The translations under genes and the position numbers were made by a program. Shown one piece after another: positions 42,257 through 51,217 of a stretch of DNA of 64,000 nucleotides. Source of the DNA: Flavobacteriales bacterium (GTDB taxonomy: Bacteria; Bacteroidota; Bacteroidia; Flavobacteriales_D; Parvicellaceae); NCBI GenBank assembly GCA_020635565.1, contig JACJZN010000007.1, positions 558,001 through 622,000 on the forward strand. Direction: 5' to 3'. Position 1 is the first letter of the stretch, and each line of letters begins with the position of its first letter. Below the pieces are notes generated by a model that saw only the letters and a program-made list of their open reading frames with translations, was not told the DNA's origin and did no database searches.

Positions 42257-43213
42257 TTATGGGGTTTGGTTGTCAAATTTTATTGTGTTTAAATATGGAT
42301 GATGCGTATATTCCGTACTATAGTGTAGTGAAAATACGTTGTCAATTAGAATGTAATTTGCAGGATCAGTAAATAATTGAATGTCTAGTTTTTTCTTACT
42401 GTCAGACCAGTCCCTCCAAAGCCAGGGAGGGTTTGCTCCTTCGCCTTTTGAACCTTTAATAGTTTGGTCATCGTTGAAGAAATTTTCATTATTTCTTTGA
42501 TGGATCAATTGATTGGAATCGAGAAGATTAATCAATCTGTATTTTTTATCATGGTCGTCCGATTCATTCAAAATGGCTGGAATATAGCGGCAATATGAAC
42601 GATTGGGCTTATGAAAGGATGGCTCTAGTTTCACGCCATGCCCTCGTGGTTGTTGATATGATACTGGGTGGCCTTGTTCTATGAGGCCGGGTAAATATCG
42701 TTCTGAAGAAGAATGAAAAATGGAATCGTCTTCGCAGTAAAAATTCCTTTTGAGGGACAAATGAAAAACGCTGTAACCAATTAGGAGTTTACCCCATTTT
42801 GAACTATCTCGTTCCACTACGAATAAAGCTCCTTCCAGATCATTTTCGTGTTGACCAAGGTGAAATAGGTTAAACCTTGTCCAATCCCTGGGATGAAAAT
42901 ATCCGTAGGTTATGAAATAATGAGTTGAAGTGGCGGCAACATAATAGTAGACCGCTGGATCTGAATCATACTTTCGTAAATTTTCCCAATTGTTTGTTGC
43001 GATCCAGTCATTGTCAAAATCCATAGTACTTAAAGAGTCACTTTTACCCTTCAAAGAATTCGAGTTAAAAGGGCTGTCAGTTTTACGTATAGATTGATAA
43101 TGTATGGGAGCCCAATGCTCAGCTAGTTCCTTTTGTTGTTCAAAAGATAATTCCTGAGCGTTTGAACTAAGGATGAAAAAGCAAGCGCAAGTTATAGCAA
43201 GAAGATGTTTCAA
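42257..43213 (-). CDS. exported protein with HENDLEG motif, unknown function
   Basis: The 318-aa protein begins at TTG 43213 (TTG AAA CAT) because no ATG is available before the signal peptide (KHLLAITCACFFILSSNAQ). The middle has THYFITYGYFHPRDW, then LGQHENDLEGALFVVERD and VFHLSL, and later PRGHGVKLEPSF. The HExDLEG-type motif with flanking aromatic strands is similar to the HExDWE segment in Vps62-like and related secreted beta-sandwich proteins; this is a weak resemblance. No sorting domain. Neighbours give no functional hint. Confidence 0.5.
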   Translation of the reverse strand: MKHLLAITCACFFILSSNAQELSFEQQKELAEHWAPIHYQSIRKTDSPFNSNSLKGKSDSLSTMDFDNDWIATNNWENLRKYDSDPAVYYYVAATSTHYFITYGYFHPRDWTRFNLFHLGQHENDLEGALFVVERDSSKWGKLLIGYSVFHLSLKRNFYCEDDSIFHSSSERYLPGLIEQGHPVSYQQPRGHGVKLEPSFHKPNRSYCRYIPAILNESDDHDKKYRLINLLDSNQLIHQRNNENFFNDDQTIKGSKGEGANPPWLWRDWSDSKKKLDIQLFTDPANYILIDNVFSLHYSTEYTHHPYLNTIKFDNQTP

Positions 43214-43280
43214 AAACGAAGATTTGACTTAAAGATAGATCAATTTTTAAGTAGAATGAGATACTTTTACAAGATATAGA

Positions 43281-45329
43281 ATGTGTATGGAGAAAATTAT
43301 CACGGCATTATTATTTGTGATCAGTGTGGTTAATTACGGTCAAAATGATCGTAAAGTGGTGATTTTGGATATGACTGATGCTAATTCGGAAACTAATTAT
43401 TCAAGATACTATGCTGCCGATCAATTAATGAAGGTTACAGGCTTGTCTTATGACTCCACTTCCTTGCTCTCGGAGGCACTTAGTTATCCGATTGTAGTAT
43501 TAGGAACTAGAATTGTTCAAGATGCATTTAGCACTAATGAAATTCAGCTGATTGAAGATTATGTAAGCAATGGTGGAGTTTTGATCATGTCTAATCTTCG
43601 TGATACTAATTTCAAGTTTTTGGCGGGTGTAGATTCTATTATTTCTGACAACGAATTGTATTCAATTACGTGGGATACAGCAAATTATCCTGCTTATTTT
43701 GGAATGATCGATGATTCAATGGAAGTAACCATTTCCTTGGGTCGTGAAAGTAGTGGCCCAACATTTTATTCCCGAAGTTTTACAACAACTACAAGTGAAA
43801 CGTTAGGATATTTTGAAAATGGTAAATCTGCATGTGTTCACAATCAGATCGGCTTAGGACATGTTTATACATTCGGTTCAGATTTTCGTGATCTTATATT
43901 TAGACCTAGAATAAATCAGGACATTAACGCGCATCGTGTGTATAGTAATGGATTTGAACCAAGTTCTGATGCGATAGTCATTATTGTGAGAAATATTATT
44001 GAAGAACATTTATCAAATGCTGTTTATAAGTACACCGTACCTGGAAACTATTCTTCTGTTATTTGTATTACACATGATATTGATAGTAGGACAGGTATAG
44101 ATACGATGGCGTCTTTTGTGGATGCTGAAGTTGCTAGAGGTTTTAAGGCACATTATAACGTTACGGTTCGTTATTTGTCGGATGGCTGGATGACCAATTT
44201 TTATGTGGGATCACATCAGCAGATTGCATATATTAGGGATCAGGGTCATACATTGGCCTCTCATTCGGTTGGGCATTTTCCGGATTTTGCAAATGCCACC
44301 GTATTTCCTTACGGGTCGATTGGTAATAATGCGGCTAACTATCAGCCTGTCTATTTTTCAGGAATGACTATTGGAGGTTCAGTTCTTGGAGAGACGGAAG
44401 TCTCGAAGGGTCTTCTGGAGGATGATTTTTCAGTTCGAGTAAGAAGTTGGCGATCAGGTCATTTAGCTTATCCAGATTCGTTGGCGATGGCTCTCGATGA
44501 ATTGGGTTATGATTTTAGTAGTACATATTCTTCAAATGACATATTAACGAATTTCCCTTTCTATGCAATTCATGATGGATCATTTCAAGGATATCCTAGT
44601 AATGTGCTGGAAATTCCAATGACGATCTCTGATGTATTTGCGAGTGATCCTATTTCTGAGTTAAACTTCATGGATAAAGTTGGTATCTGGAGTGATGTGA
44701 ATAAAAGATACGATAAGAACAATTCATCATTGGTTCTTCTGATCCACCCAAATCGAGGGTGGAAGTTGATTGCTCAAGAGGCATTTTTAGATAGTTTGAT
44801 GCCTACACAAGGTGTGGTGAGTTTTGAGGAATATGGAGATTTTTGGAGAAAACGAGATTCATTGAATTATCATTCAGAATTAATCTCAGGTGGAACTGGT
44901 TTAGTTGTTTATATGGATGGTGAAATCCATCCACAGCAATCTTTTGTGATCGATACAACAGGACTAAATGAAGTGTCTTTTTATGATCAGTTTGGTATAG
45001 AGATGAATTTCAATAGCCAATCGTTCTCTGGAAGTAAATTGCTGTTTTATCAAGATGATTGGTCAGCGATTGTCTCTTCAGAAGAAGATCACAAGATTTC
45101 GGTTTTTCCAAATCCAACTGGAGGGAAGTTAATAGTACAGATTAATAGTTTACTTGATAAGCCAATGGCTAATCTATATGATTTGACTGGAAAGTTGATA
45201 TTAACTAGAAGTATTAATTCCGAACAAAGCGAAATTTTTCTGGCAAATGATCTAGAGAATGGAGTCTATTTATTAGAGCTCCAATCCGTTAATTATCGAC
45301 ATCTTCAAAAGATCATCCTGCAAAGATGA
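43281..45329 (+). CDS. T9SS-exported polysaccharide-deacetylase-like protein
   Basis: The 682-aa protein has a signal peptide, a ThuA/glutamine-amidotransferase-like N-terminal domain (about 20-230; VVLGTRIVQDAF, EDYVSNGGVLIMSN), a NodB-like domain (about 255-500) and a T9SS type A sorting domain (about 605-682; SVFPNPTGGKLIVQ...YDLTGKLIL...NGVYLLELQ). In the NodB domain THDID replaces the usual TFDDG, LASHSVGH provides the metal histidines, and RSWRSGH stands for motif 3. The metal triad Asp-His-His seems present, so deacetylation of a surface or environmental glycan is plausible. A start at ATG 43287 is also possible. Confidence 0.72.
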   Translation: MCMEKIITALLFVISVVNYGQNDRKVVILDMTDANSETNYSRYYAADQLMKVTGLSYDSTSLLSEALSYPIVVLGTRIVQDAFSTNEIQLIEDYVSNGGVLIMSNLRDTNFKFLAGVDSIISDNELYSITWDTANYPAYFGMIDDSMEVTISLGRESSGPTFYSRSFTTTTSETLGYFENGKSACVHNQIGLGHVYTFGSDFRDLIFRPRINQDINAHRVYSNGFEPSSDAIVIIVRNIIEEHLSNAVYKYTVPGNYSSVICITHDIDSRTGIDTMASFVDAEVARGFKAHYNVTVRYLSDGWMTNFYVGSHQQIAYIRDQGHTLASHSVGHFPDFANATVFPYGSIGNNAANYQPVYFSGMTIGGSVLGETEVSKGLLEDDFSVRVRSWRSGHLAYPDSLAMALDELGYDFSSTYSSNDILTNFPFYAIHDGSFQGYPSNVLEIPMTISDVFASDPISELNFMDKVGIWSDVNKRYDKNNSSLVLLIHPNRGWKLIAQEAFLDSLMPTQGVVSFEEYGDFWRKRDSLNYHSELISGGTGLVVYMDGEIHPQQSFVIDTTGLNEVSFYDQFGIEMNFNSQSFSGSKLLFYQDDWSAIVSSEEDHKISVFPNPTGGKLIVQINSLLDKPMANLYDLTGKLILTRSINSEQSEIFLANDLENGVYLLELQSVNYRHLQKIILQR

Positions 45330-45887
45330 TTAGGATTCGATCCATTTAATGATCTCATCATCCATTGGTTTGGTTGTAGGATCGATAACCTTCTCGAGTT
45401 TACCTTCCTCACCAATAAGGTATTTTTGAAAATTCCATTTTACTTTTGAATCCTCAAAACCGTTCTTCGCTTTGGTGGTAAGGAAAACATAGATGGGATG
45501 AATTTCATCTCCTTTAACAGAGATTTTGCCCATCATTGGAAAGCTCACACCATAATTTTTTGTGCAAAACTCAGCAATTTCCTCATTAGTACCTGGTTCT
45601 TGTTTCATGAAATCGTTAGCAGGAAATCCTATGATGATAAAGTTTTGATCTTTATATTTCTGATACAGTTTTTCGAGTTCTTCATATTGTGGAGTAAGAC
45701 CACATTTAGAGGCAGTATTTACAATCATGATCTTTTGACCTTTTAAAGTGGAAAAATCAAAAGACTCACCATAGAGGTCTTCTACTTTGAATTGATAAAT
45801 TGTTTGATCCATTTCTTGGTTGTTTTTCAAAAATGCACTTAAGATGATTATTAGAAATGTGGAGAGTAAAAGTATTTTTGTTCTCAT
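45330..45887 (-). CDS. glutathione-peroxidase-family thiol peroxidase (Cys form)
   Basis: An N-terminal hydrophobic segment (MRTKILLLSTFLIIILSAF) precedes the peroxidase domain, so it is anchored or exported. The peroxidatic Cys is in NTASKCGLTPQYE and the Trp/Asn pair in VKWNFQKYLI. The usual PCNQF loop reads PANDF: the Gln of the catalytic tetrad is replaced by Asp. A Cys in EEIAEFC corresponds to the resolving Cys of thioredoxin-dependent members. It is convergent with the preceding gene with no gap. Confidence 0.88.
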   Translation of the reverse strand: MRTKILLLSTFLIIILSAFLKNNQEMDQTIYQFKVEDLYGESFDFSTLKGQKIMIVNTASKCGLTPQYEELEKLYQKYKDQNFIIIGFPANDFMKQEPGTNEEIAEFCTKNYGVSFPMMGKISVKGDEIHPIYVFLTTKAKNGFEDSKVKWNFQKYLIGEEGKLEKVIDPTTKPMDDEIIKWIES

Positions 45888-45910
45888 CAGATTTTTTTAT
45901 TTAGAACAAT

Positions 45911-46420
45911 TCAGTTTAGTTTTTGTTTGTAAATAGGAACATTTGAGCATGCTTCGCCAAACATTAGGGACTTTACAATTGGTAGCAGTTTACTCGCCAT
46001 CATGCTGAATGCGCTTGATGGTATTTCCTTGTCTCCGCATCCTTTTATTAGGACTCTTTTTCCGATTAAAGAGGTAGAGTCGAATTTCGAAATTGCTTCA
46101 CTAAATAGAATCTCATTTAATTGCTCAGGAGTTCCATTAAAATATCTTTTACAGTTACCTTGAAGATGATTTGCGATCATCAACCATGCCCAATTTGGAA
46201 TAATGGCGTCAACAGATGAATAGAAGCAAACATATTGCTTTTCATACTGTTCCCAATTATGAAGTTTTAGATGTTCTTTGAATTCATTCTCCTTAATGAT
46301 CATTTCCTGAAATAACCAGGGCCTGATGTCTAAAATTGTTCGTGGAGTATTGTCATAGAAGTCGCCCAAATCCAATGTTTCGAGTCCACTGTTTGCTATT
46401 TTATTTTCAATTGCATCCAT
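45911..46420 (-). CDS. DUF2480 family protein
   Basis: The 169-aa cytoplasmic protein matches the Bacteroidota family DUF2480 (LDLGDFYDNTPRTILDIRPWLFQEMI, YSSVDAIIPNWAWLMIANHL, VLIKGCGDKEIPSSAF). Function is not known. It overlaps the sufT-like gene by one base and follows it on the minus strand, a pairing typical of iron-sulfur assembly loci in this phylum. Confidence 0.8.
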   Translation of the reverse strand: MDAIENKIANSGLETLDLGDFYDNTPRTILDIRPWLFQEMIIKENEFKEHLKLHNWEQYEKQYVCFYSSVDAIIPNWAWLMIANHLQGNCKRYFNGTPEQLNEILFSEAISKFDSTSLIGKRVLIKGCGDKEIPSSAFSMMASKLLPIVKSLMFGEACSNVPIYKQKLN

Positions 46421-46770
46421 TACAAGAACCCTAATTCTAATTTTGCTTCTTCACTCATGAAGTCTTGATTCCATGGCGGATCAAATACAATTTGAACATC
46501 AGCCGATTTCACCCCATTTACCAGTCCAGTTTTTTCTTTAACTTCAGCTGGCATAGATTCAGCAACTGGACAATTTGGAGATGTCAATGTCATTTCGATC
46601 TTTACGTTGAAGTCATCGTCCACGCGAATTTCATAGATTAAACCCAATTCGAAAATGTCTACGGGAATCTCTGGATCGTAAATTGTTTTAAGCATGTTGA
46701 TGATCTTTTTTTGTAAGATCTTTTTCGCTTCTTCTTTATCAACTCCATGTATATCAACTTCTTCAGCCAT
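46420..46770 (-). CDS. sufT: SufT-like iron-sulfur assembly protein (DUF59/MIP18)
   Basis: The 116-aa protein has the MIP18 core: IYDPEIPVDIFELGLIYEI, then MTLTSPNCPVAESMP with the conserved Cys, and VFDPPWNQDFMSEEAKLELGF. It helps maturation of Fe-S proteins. Other suf genes are not in the window. A TAAATTTG box lies 33 bases upstream on the same strand. Confidence 0.9.
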   Translation of the reverse strand: MAEEVDIHGVDKEEAKKILQKKIINMLKTIYDPEIPVDIFELGLIYEIRVDDDFNVKIEMTLTSPNCPVAESMPAEVKEKTGLVNGVKSADVQIVFDPPWNQDFMSEEAKLELGFL

Positions 46771-46802
46771 GCTGCATTCTTTGTTTAGAATTATTCTAAG
46801 GA

Positions 46803-46810
46803 CAAATTTA
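46803..46810 (-). promoter_or_regulatory. minus-strand TAAATTTG box for sufT-DUF2480
   Basis: CAAATTTA on the plus strand reads TAAATTTG on the minus strand, a full TAnnTTTG match. Confidence 0.45.
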
Positions 46811-47433
46811 ATACGAATTCTCCCTAATAAAACCTCTTTAGGTATTTTTTTAAAAGGAGTGTGAAAAATTGATTTTGAAAAATTTGAATTGTGGAAAAGA
46901 AATCAATTGGTCAGGTGTTGGAGGAGTTATAATTCCTTTTGAAAAGATGTTTTAGAATATAATTTCAGTTTCCGACACGCGTTAATATTATTGTTTTGAC
47001 AATATTAAAAATAAGTAGTGTTTGTTGTTTTTAACAGTCTTACTTTGATAAGCATTTTGGTGATTGTGTGAATCTTATTATATCATGCTGTAAATTAGCA
47101 ATGTGCAAGGGTTAAGGGAGTGTTTTTAGAAGATAAAATGCTCAATTTTTGCGACAAAAAGTTCTTTCGCTTGAAATTCAAAGGGTTACGCTACTTATTA
47201 AATTGCCGTGTTGAAAACTTGGAAAATTGTGGATGAAAATAGCTTGGGGTGAGAGAGATTTTTTTTGACTTTTGTTGTCCTCGAAAGTTGGAAAAGTACC
47301 TTTCCAAAAAGACGATAATTTTAAGAGTTTTGATAGTGCCGTGCAAAAGAGTACTTTTTGCGCTAAAGGCTTTTTTTCCTCAAAATTTTCGAGCACACAA
47401 ACTATTATACTAATTTTTAAAAGCACACAAGAG
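46811..47433 (+). other. long leader/intergenic region upstream of nrdB
   Basis: About 620 bases separate the sufT promoter from the nrdB start. It contains a perfect 8-bp inverted repeat (TTAATATT at 46982-46989, AATATTAA at 47001-47008) and two direct copies of AGCACACAA at 47392-47400 and 47422-47430, the second ending three bases before the ATG. I see no NrdR box matching the known consensus, no riboswitch I can name and no credible gene. The in-frame extension of nrdB to 47272 looks non-coding (Ser/Lys/Phe-rich, no family match). Confidence 0.5.
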
Positions 47434-48498
47434 ATGTCAGAAGATTTGAGTCCAAAGTCAACCGCAGCAGAAGAATTGAACATTACAGACGTGAAATTGG
47501 ATAGTGTTCTACCAAAGAATACACAGGTAGAAGAACCTATTTTGAAAGATGATCCGAATAGATTCGTGATCTTCCCAATTAAGCATCACGATATTTGGCA
47601 AATGTACAAGACTCAACAGGCGATGATTTGGACAGCTGAGGAATTGGATTTGGCAGCTGACATCAATGATTGGGAAAATAAATTGAGTGACGATGAGCGT
47701 TTTTTCATCAAACACGTTTTGGCATTCTTTGCGGCATCAGATGGAATTGTAAATGAGAATCTTGCTGAGAATTTCCTAAGCGAAGTTCAATATGCTGAGG
47801 CAAAATTCTTCTATGGATTCCAGATCATGATGGAGAATGTGCATTCTGAAACATATTCACTTTTAATTGATACATACATCAAGGATTCAAAGGAAAAAGA
47901 CTATTTGTTCAATGCTATTGAGACATTTCCTCCTGTAAGCAAAAAGGCAGATTGGGCATTGAGATGGATCGAAAATGGGTCATTTGCGCAAAGGTTAATT
48001 GCTTTTGCTGCGGTTGAAGGGATATTCTTCTCAGGATCTTTCTGTTCGATCTTCTGGTTGAAGAAGAGAGGATTGATGCCAGGACTAACTTTCTCGAATG
48101 AATTAATCTCTAGAGATGAAGGATTGCACTGTGATTTTGCTTGCTTACTTTACAATGATCACCTGGTGAATAAACTGGATAAGGAAGAGGTTGCTGAAAT
48201 CATTATGGATGCAGTGGAGATTGAGAAGGAATTTGTTGTTGAATCACTTCCAGTGAGATTGATCGGAATGAACGCTGAATTAATGTGTCAGTACATTGAA
48301 TTTGTTGCGGACAGGTTACTTGTTGAACTTGGAAATCCTAAAGTGTATAATGTTCAGAATCCATTTGACTTCATGGATATGATCAACCTTGAAGGAAAAA
48401 CCAACTTCTTTGAAAAGAGAGTGGGTGAATACCAGAAAGCTGGTGTGAAGAATGGAACTACAGAAGGGAATTCCTTTAGCTTGGACGCAGACTTTTAA
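47434..48498 (+). CDS. nrdB: ribonucleotide reductase class Ia small subunit NrdB
   Basis: The 354-aa diiron protein carries the tyrosyl radical. Iron ligands and radical region are in AFFAASDGIVNENL, EAKFFYGFQIMMENVHSETYSLLID (radical Tyr within the second part) and NELISRDEGLHCDF. The sequence is of the type shared with eukaryotic R2 proteins. The C terminus ends NSFSLDADF, the tail that docks to NrdA. ATG 47434 (MSEDLSPKS) is preferred over the in-frame start at 47272. Confidence 0.96.
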   Translation: MSEDLSPKSTAAEELNITDVKLDSVLPKNTQVEEPILKDDPNRFVIFPIKHHDIWQMYKTQQAMIWTAEELDLAADINDWENKLSDDERFFIKHVLAFFAASDGIVNENLAENFLSEVQYAEAKFFYGFQIMMENVHSETYSLLIDTYIKDSKEKDYLFNAIETFPPVSKKADWALRWIENGSFAQRLIAFAAVEGIFFSGSFCSIFWLKKRGLMPGLTFSNELISRDEGLHCDFACLLYNDHLVNKLDKEEVAEIIMDAVEIEKEFVVESLPVRLIGMNAELMCQYIEFVADRLLVELGNPKVYNVQNPFDFMDMINLEGKTNFFEKRVGEYQKAGVKNGTTEGNSFSLDADF

Positions 48499-48511
48499 TA
48501 TAACAAACAAA

Positions 48512-48562
48512 AACCAACCACACAATCATCCTCAAAGTCGGAAGAGTTTGGGGATTGGTTGG
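48512..48562 (+). other. hairpin between nrdB and nrdA
   Basis: CCAACC (48514-48519) pairs with GGTTGG (48557-48562), and inner segments AATC...CC.CAAA and TTTGGGGATT extend the stem imperfectly. There is no T-run, so it is more likely a stability or processing element between the two cistrons than a terminator. Confidence 0.5.
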
Positions 48563-48608
48563 CAAAATATAAACCATCAATGTTTAATACCCAAAATCTT
48601 CAAAAGGC

Positions 48609-50966
48609 ATGTATGTAATAAAAAGAGACGGCAGAAAGGAAGCAGTGAAGTTTGATAAGATCACAGCTCGCATCCAAAAATTATGTTACGGACTCAATCC
48701 ATTGGTAACTCCTGAAAAAGTTGCGATGAGAGTAATCGAAGGATTATATGACGGAGTAAGTACAATTGAATTAGATAATCTTGCAGCAGAGGTTGCAGCT
48801 ACATTGACAATCACTCACCCTGATTATGCTTTGTTAGCTTCAAGAATAGCCGTTTCAAACCTGCACAAGAATACTACTAAGTCGTTTACCGAAACGATGA
48901 AAAAGCTGTATGAATATACAGATCCAAAAACTGGTGAGCCTGCTCCTTTAATTGCTGATGATGTATGGGAAGTTATCCAGAAGCATTCAGAGGTGCTAGA
49001 TTCAACTATCATTTTTGATAGAGATTTCAGATACGATTATTTTGGGTTCAAGACATTGGAGAGATCGTATTTGCTAAAAACTGATGGTAAGATAACTGAA
49101 AGACCGCAGCACATGATCATGAGAGTTGCTGTTGGGATTCATATGGATGATATTGCTTCTGTAGTTGAGTCTTATAATTATATGAGTGAAGGGTGGTTTA
49201 CGCATGCAACACCAACCTTATTCAATTCTGGAACTCCAAAGCCACAAATGTCATCTTGTTTCTTGTTAACAACAAAAGGAGATAGTATTTCTGGAATCTA
49301 TGATACTCTAAAGCAATGTGCTCAGATTTCTCAATCTGCTGGAGGAATTGGACTTTCAATTCATGATATTAGAGCTACAGGGTCTTACATTAAAGGAACT
49401 AACGGTACTTCAAATGGTATTGTGCCAATGTTGAGAGTGTTTAATGATACTGCTAGATATGTAGATCAAGGAGGTGGTAAGAGAAAAGGTTCTTTTGCTA
49501 TTTACATTGAGCCATGGCATGCTGATATTTTTGATTTCTTGGATCTTAAGAAGAATACTGGTAAAGAAGAACAAAGAGCAAGAGATCTTTTCTACGCACT
49601 TTGGACACCAGATTTGTTCATGCAACGTGTAGAGGATAATGGAGATTGGACATTGATGTGTCCGAATGAGTGTCCTGGACTTGCTGATGTTTACGGTGAA
49701 GAGTTCGAGAAACTTTACTTGAAGTATGAGTCAGAAGGAAAAGGAAGAAGAACCGTTAAAGCTCAGGATCTTTGGTTTAAAGTATTGGAGTCTCAGATCG
49801 AGACAGGAACGCCTTATATGCTTTACAAAGATGCGGCTAATAAGAAATCAAATCAAAAGAATCTTGGGACGATCAAGTCTTCAAACCTTTGTACTGAAAT
49901 TATGGAGTACACGGCTCCAGATGAGGTAGCAGTTTGTAACCTGGCTTCAATTGCTCTTCCAAAGTTTGTTAAAGATGGACAATTCGATCACGAAAAATTA
50001 TTTCAAGTAGCCTACCGCGTTACTAAGAATCTTGATAAAGTAATTGACAGAAACTTCTACCCAGTTCCTGAGGCAAGAAACTCTAATATGAGACATCGTC
50101 CTATCGGAATAGGTGTTCAAGGTTTAGCTGACGCATTTATTCTTATGAGATATCCATTTGATTCGGCTGAGGCAAAAGCTTTGAATAAAGAAGTATTCGA
50201 AACGATCTATTACGCAGCTATTACAGCTTCTAAAGATCTGGCTATAGAGAATGGACCATACGAAACATGGAAAGGCTCTCCAATTTCCGAAGGACAATTC
50301 CAATTCGATATGTGGGGTGTTGAACCAACTTCAAGATGGGAATGGGATGTGTTGAGAGAAGAAGTGAAACAACATGGAGTAAGAAACTCGTTGTTATTGG
50401 CTCCTATGCCAACCGCTTCAACGGCTCAAATTCTTGGAAATAATGAATGTTTCGAACCATATACATCAAATGTTTACACAAGAAGAGTTCTTTCTGGTGA
50501 GTTTATTATCGTAAATAAACACTTGTTGAGAGACCTTGTGAAACTTGGATTGTGGAACGATACCCTGAAAAACAAACTAATGGCATCTAACGGATCTGTT
50601 CAGAATATTGATGAGATTCCTGATAACATTAAAGAATTATATAAGACAGCTTGGGAAATTTCTCAAAAAACGATCATTGAGATGGCTGCTGATAGAGGAG
50701 CTTACATTGATCAGTCTCAATCATTGAACATCTTTATGGAGAATGCAAACTTTGCGAAATTAACTTCGATGCATTTCTATGGATGGAAACAAGGATTGAA
50801 AACGGGAATGTATTATCTGAGAACAAAGGCAGCTACTGACGCGATTAAGTTTACATTAGACAAGGCTGCTATGGAGCAACCAACGGCTAAAACAGTTGAA
50901 GAAAGACAAGCTGAGATCGCATGCTCATTAGATGATCCAGATTCTTGTGAAATGTGTAGTGGGTAG
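48609..50966 (+). CDS. nrdA: ribonucleotide reductase class Ia large subunit NrdA
   Basis: The 785-aa catalytic subunit reduces ribonucleoside diphosphates. An ATP-cone allosteric domain is at the N terminus (MYVIKRDGRKEAVKFDKITARI), the active-site segment reads SSNLCTEIMEY with the redox Cys pair partner in QMSSCFLL, and PMPTASTAQILGNNE is the radical-site loop. The C-terminal CSLDDPDSCEMCSG carries the CxxC pair that re-reduces the active site. Like NrdB it is of the eukaryote-like subclass. Gene order nrdB-nrdA with a 110-bp gap. Confidence 0.97.
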   Translation: MYVIKRDGRKEAVKFDKITARIQKLCYGLNPLVTPEKVAMRVIEGLYDGVSTIELDNLAAEVAATLTITHPDYALLASRIAVSNLHKNTTKSFTETMKKLYEYTDPKTGEPAPLIADDVWEVIQKHSEVLDSTIIFDRDFRYDYFGFKTLERSYLLKTDGKITERPQHMIMRVAVGIHMDDIASVVESYNYMSEGWFTHATPTLFNSGTPKPQMSSCFLLTTKGDSISGIYDTLKQCAQISQSAGGIGLSIHDIRATGSYIKGTNGTSNGIVPMLRVFNDTARYVDQGGGKRKGSFAIYIEPWHADIFDFLDLKKNTGKEEQRARDLFYALWTPDLFMQRVEDNGDWTLMCPNECPGLADVYGEEFEKLYLKYESEGKGRRTVKAQDLWFKVLESQIETGTPYMLYKDAANKKSNQKNLGTIKSSNLCTEIMEYTAPDEVAVCNLASIALPKFVKDGQFDHEKLFQVAYRVTKNLDKVIDRNFYPVPEARNSNMRHRPIGIGVQGLADAFILMRYPFDSAEAKALNKEVFETIYYAAITASKDLAIENGPYETWKGSPISEGQFQFDMWGVEPTSRWEWDVLREEVKQHGVRNSLLLAPMPTASTAQILGNNECFEPYTSNVYTRRVLSGEFIIVNKHLLRDLVKLGLWNDTLKNKLMASNGSVQNIDEIPDNIKELYKTAWEISQKTIIEMAADRGAYIDQSQSLNIFMENANFAKLTSMHFYGWKQGLKTGMYYLRTKAATDAIKFTLDKAAMEQPTAKTVEERQAEIACSLDDPDSCEMCSG

Positions 50967-51104
50967 CATTTGAGCACTTTTGCGAAAAATGTTTGCCAAA
51001 CGGGAGACCAGCGCCAAGTTTACTTGAGCCATGGCTTAGCCGCAAAACATTGCGAAGCAAATGTGTTCAGAGTAGTTTACTTACATAAAATGTAATCCGC
51101 AAAT

Positions 51105-51141
51105 GGGGGAGTTAGTTGGAAGCACTAGCTCCCCTTTTTTT
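51105..51141 (+). terminator. nrdA terminator
   Basis: GGGGAGTTAGT and ACTAGCTCCCC pair around a 7-base loop and are followed by seven T. It sits 138 bases after the nrdA stop. Confidence 0.85.
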
Positions 51142-51217
51142 GATATTTGCGAAAGCATTTCGTAATTCGAACAAATCCATATCGAATAGGGAGAAAAGAA
51201 TTTTTAGATATAGTAGA

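Noticed and set aside
47178..47483. Open frame of 101 codons on the minus strand opposite the nrdB start region
   Set aside because: It overlaps the conserved nrdB N terminus and its leader, shows no family motifs, and has the composition of an antisense shadow.
50967..51104. Imperfect inverted similarity around 50972-51060 after nrdA, possibly a dispersed REP-like repeat
   Set aside because: Pairing is patchy and no second copy was found in the window; only the terminator at 51105-51141 is convincing.
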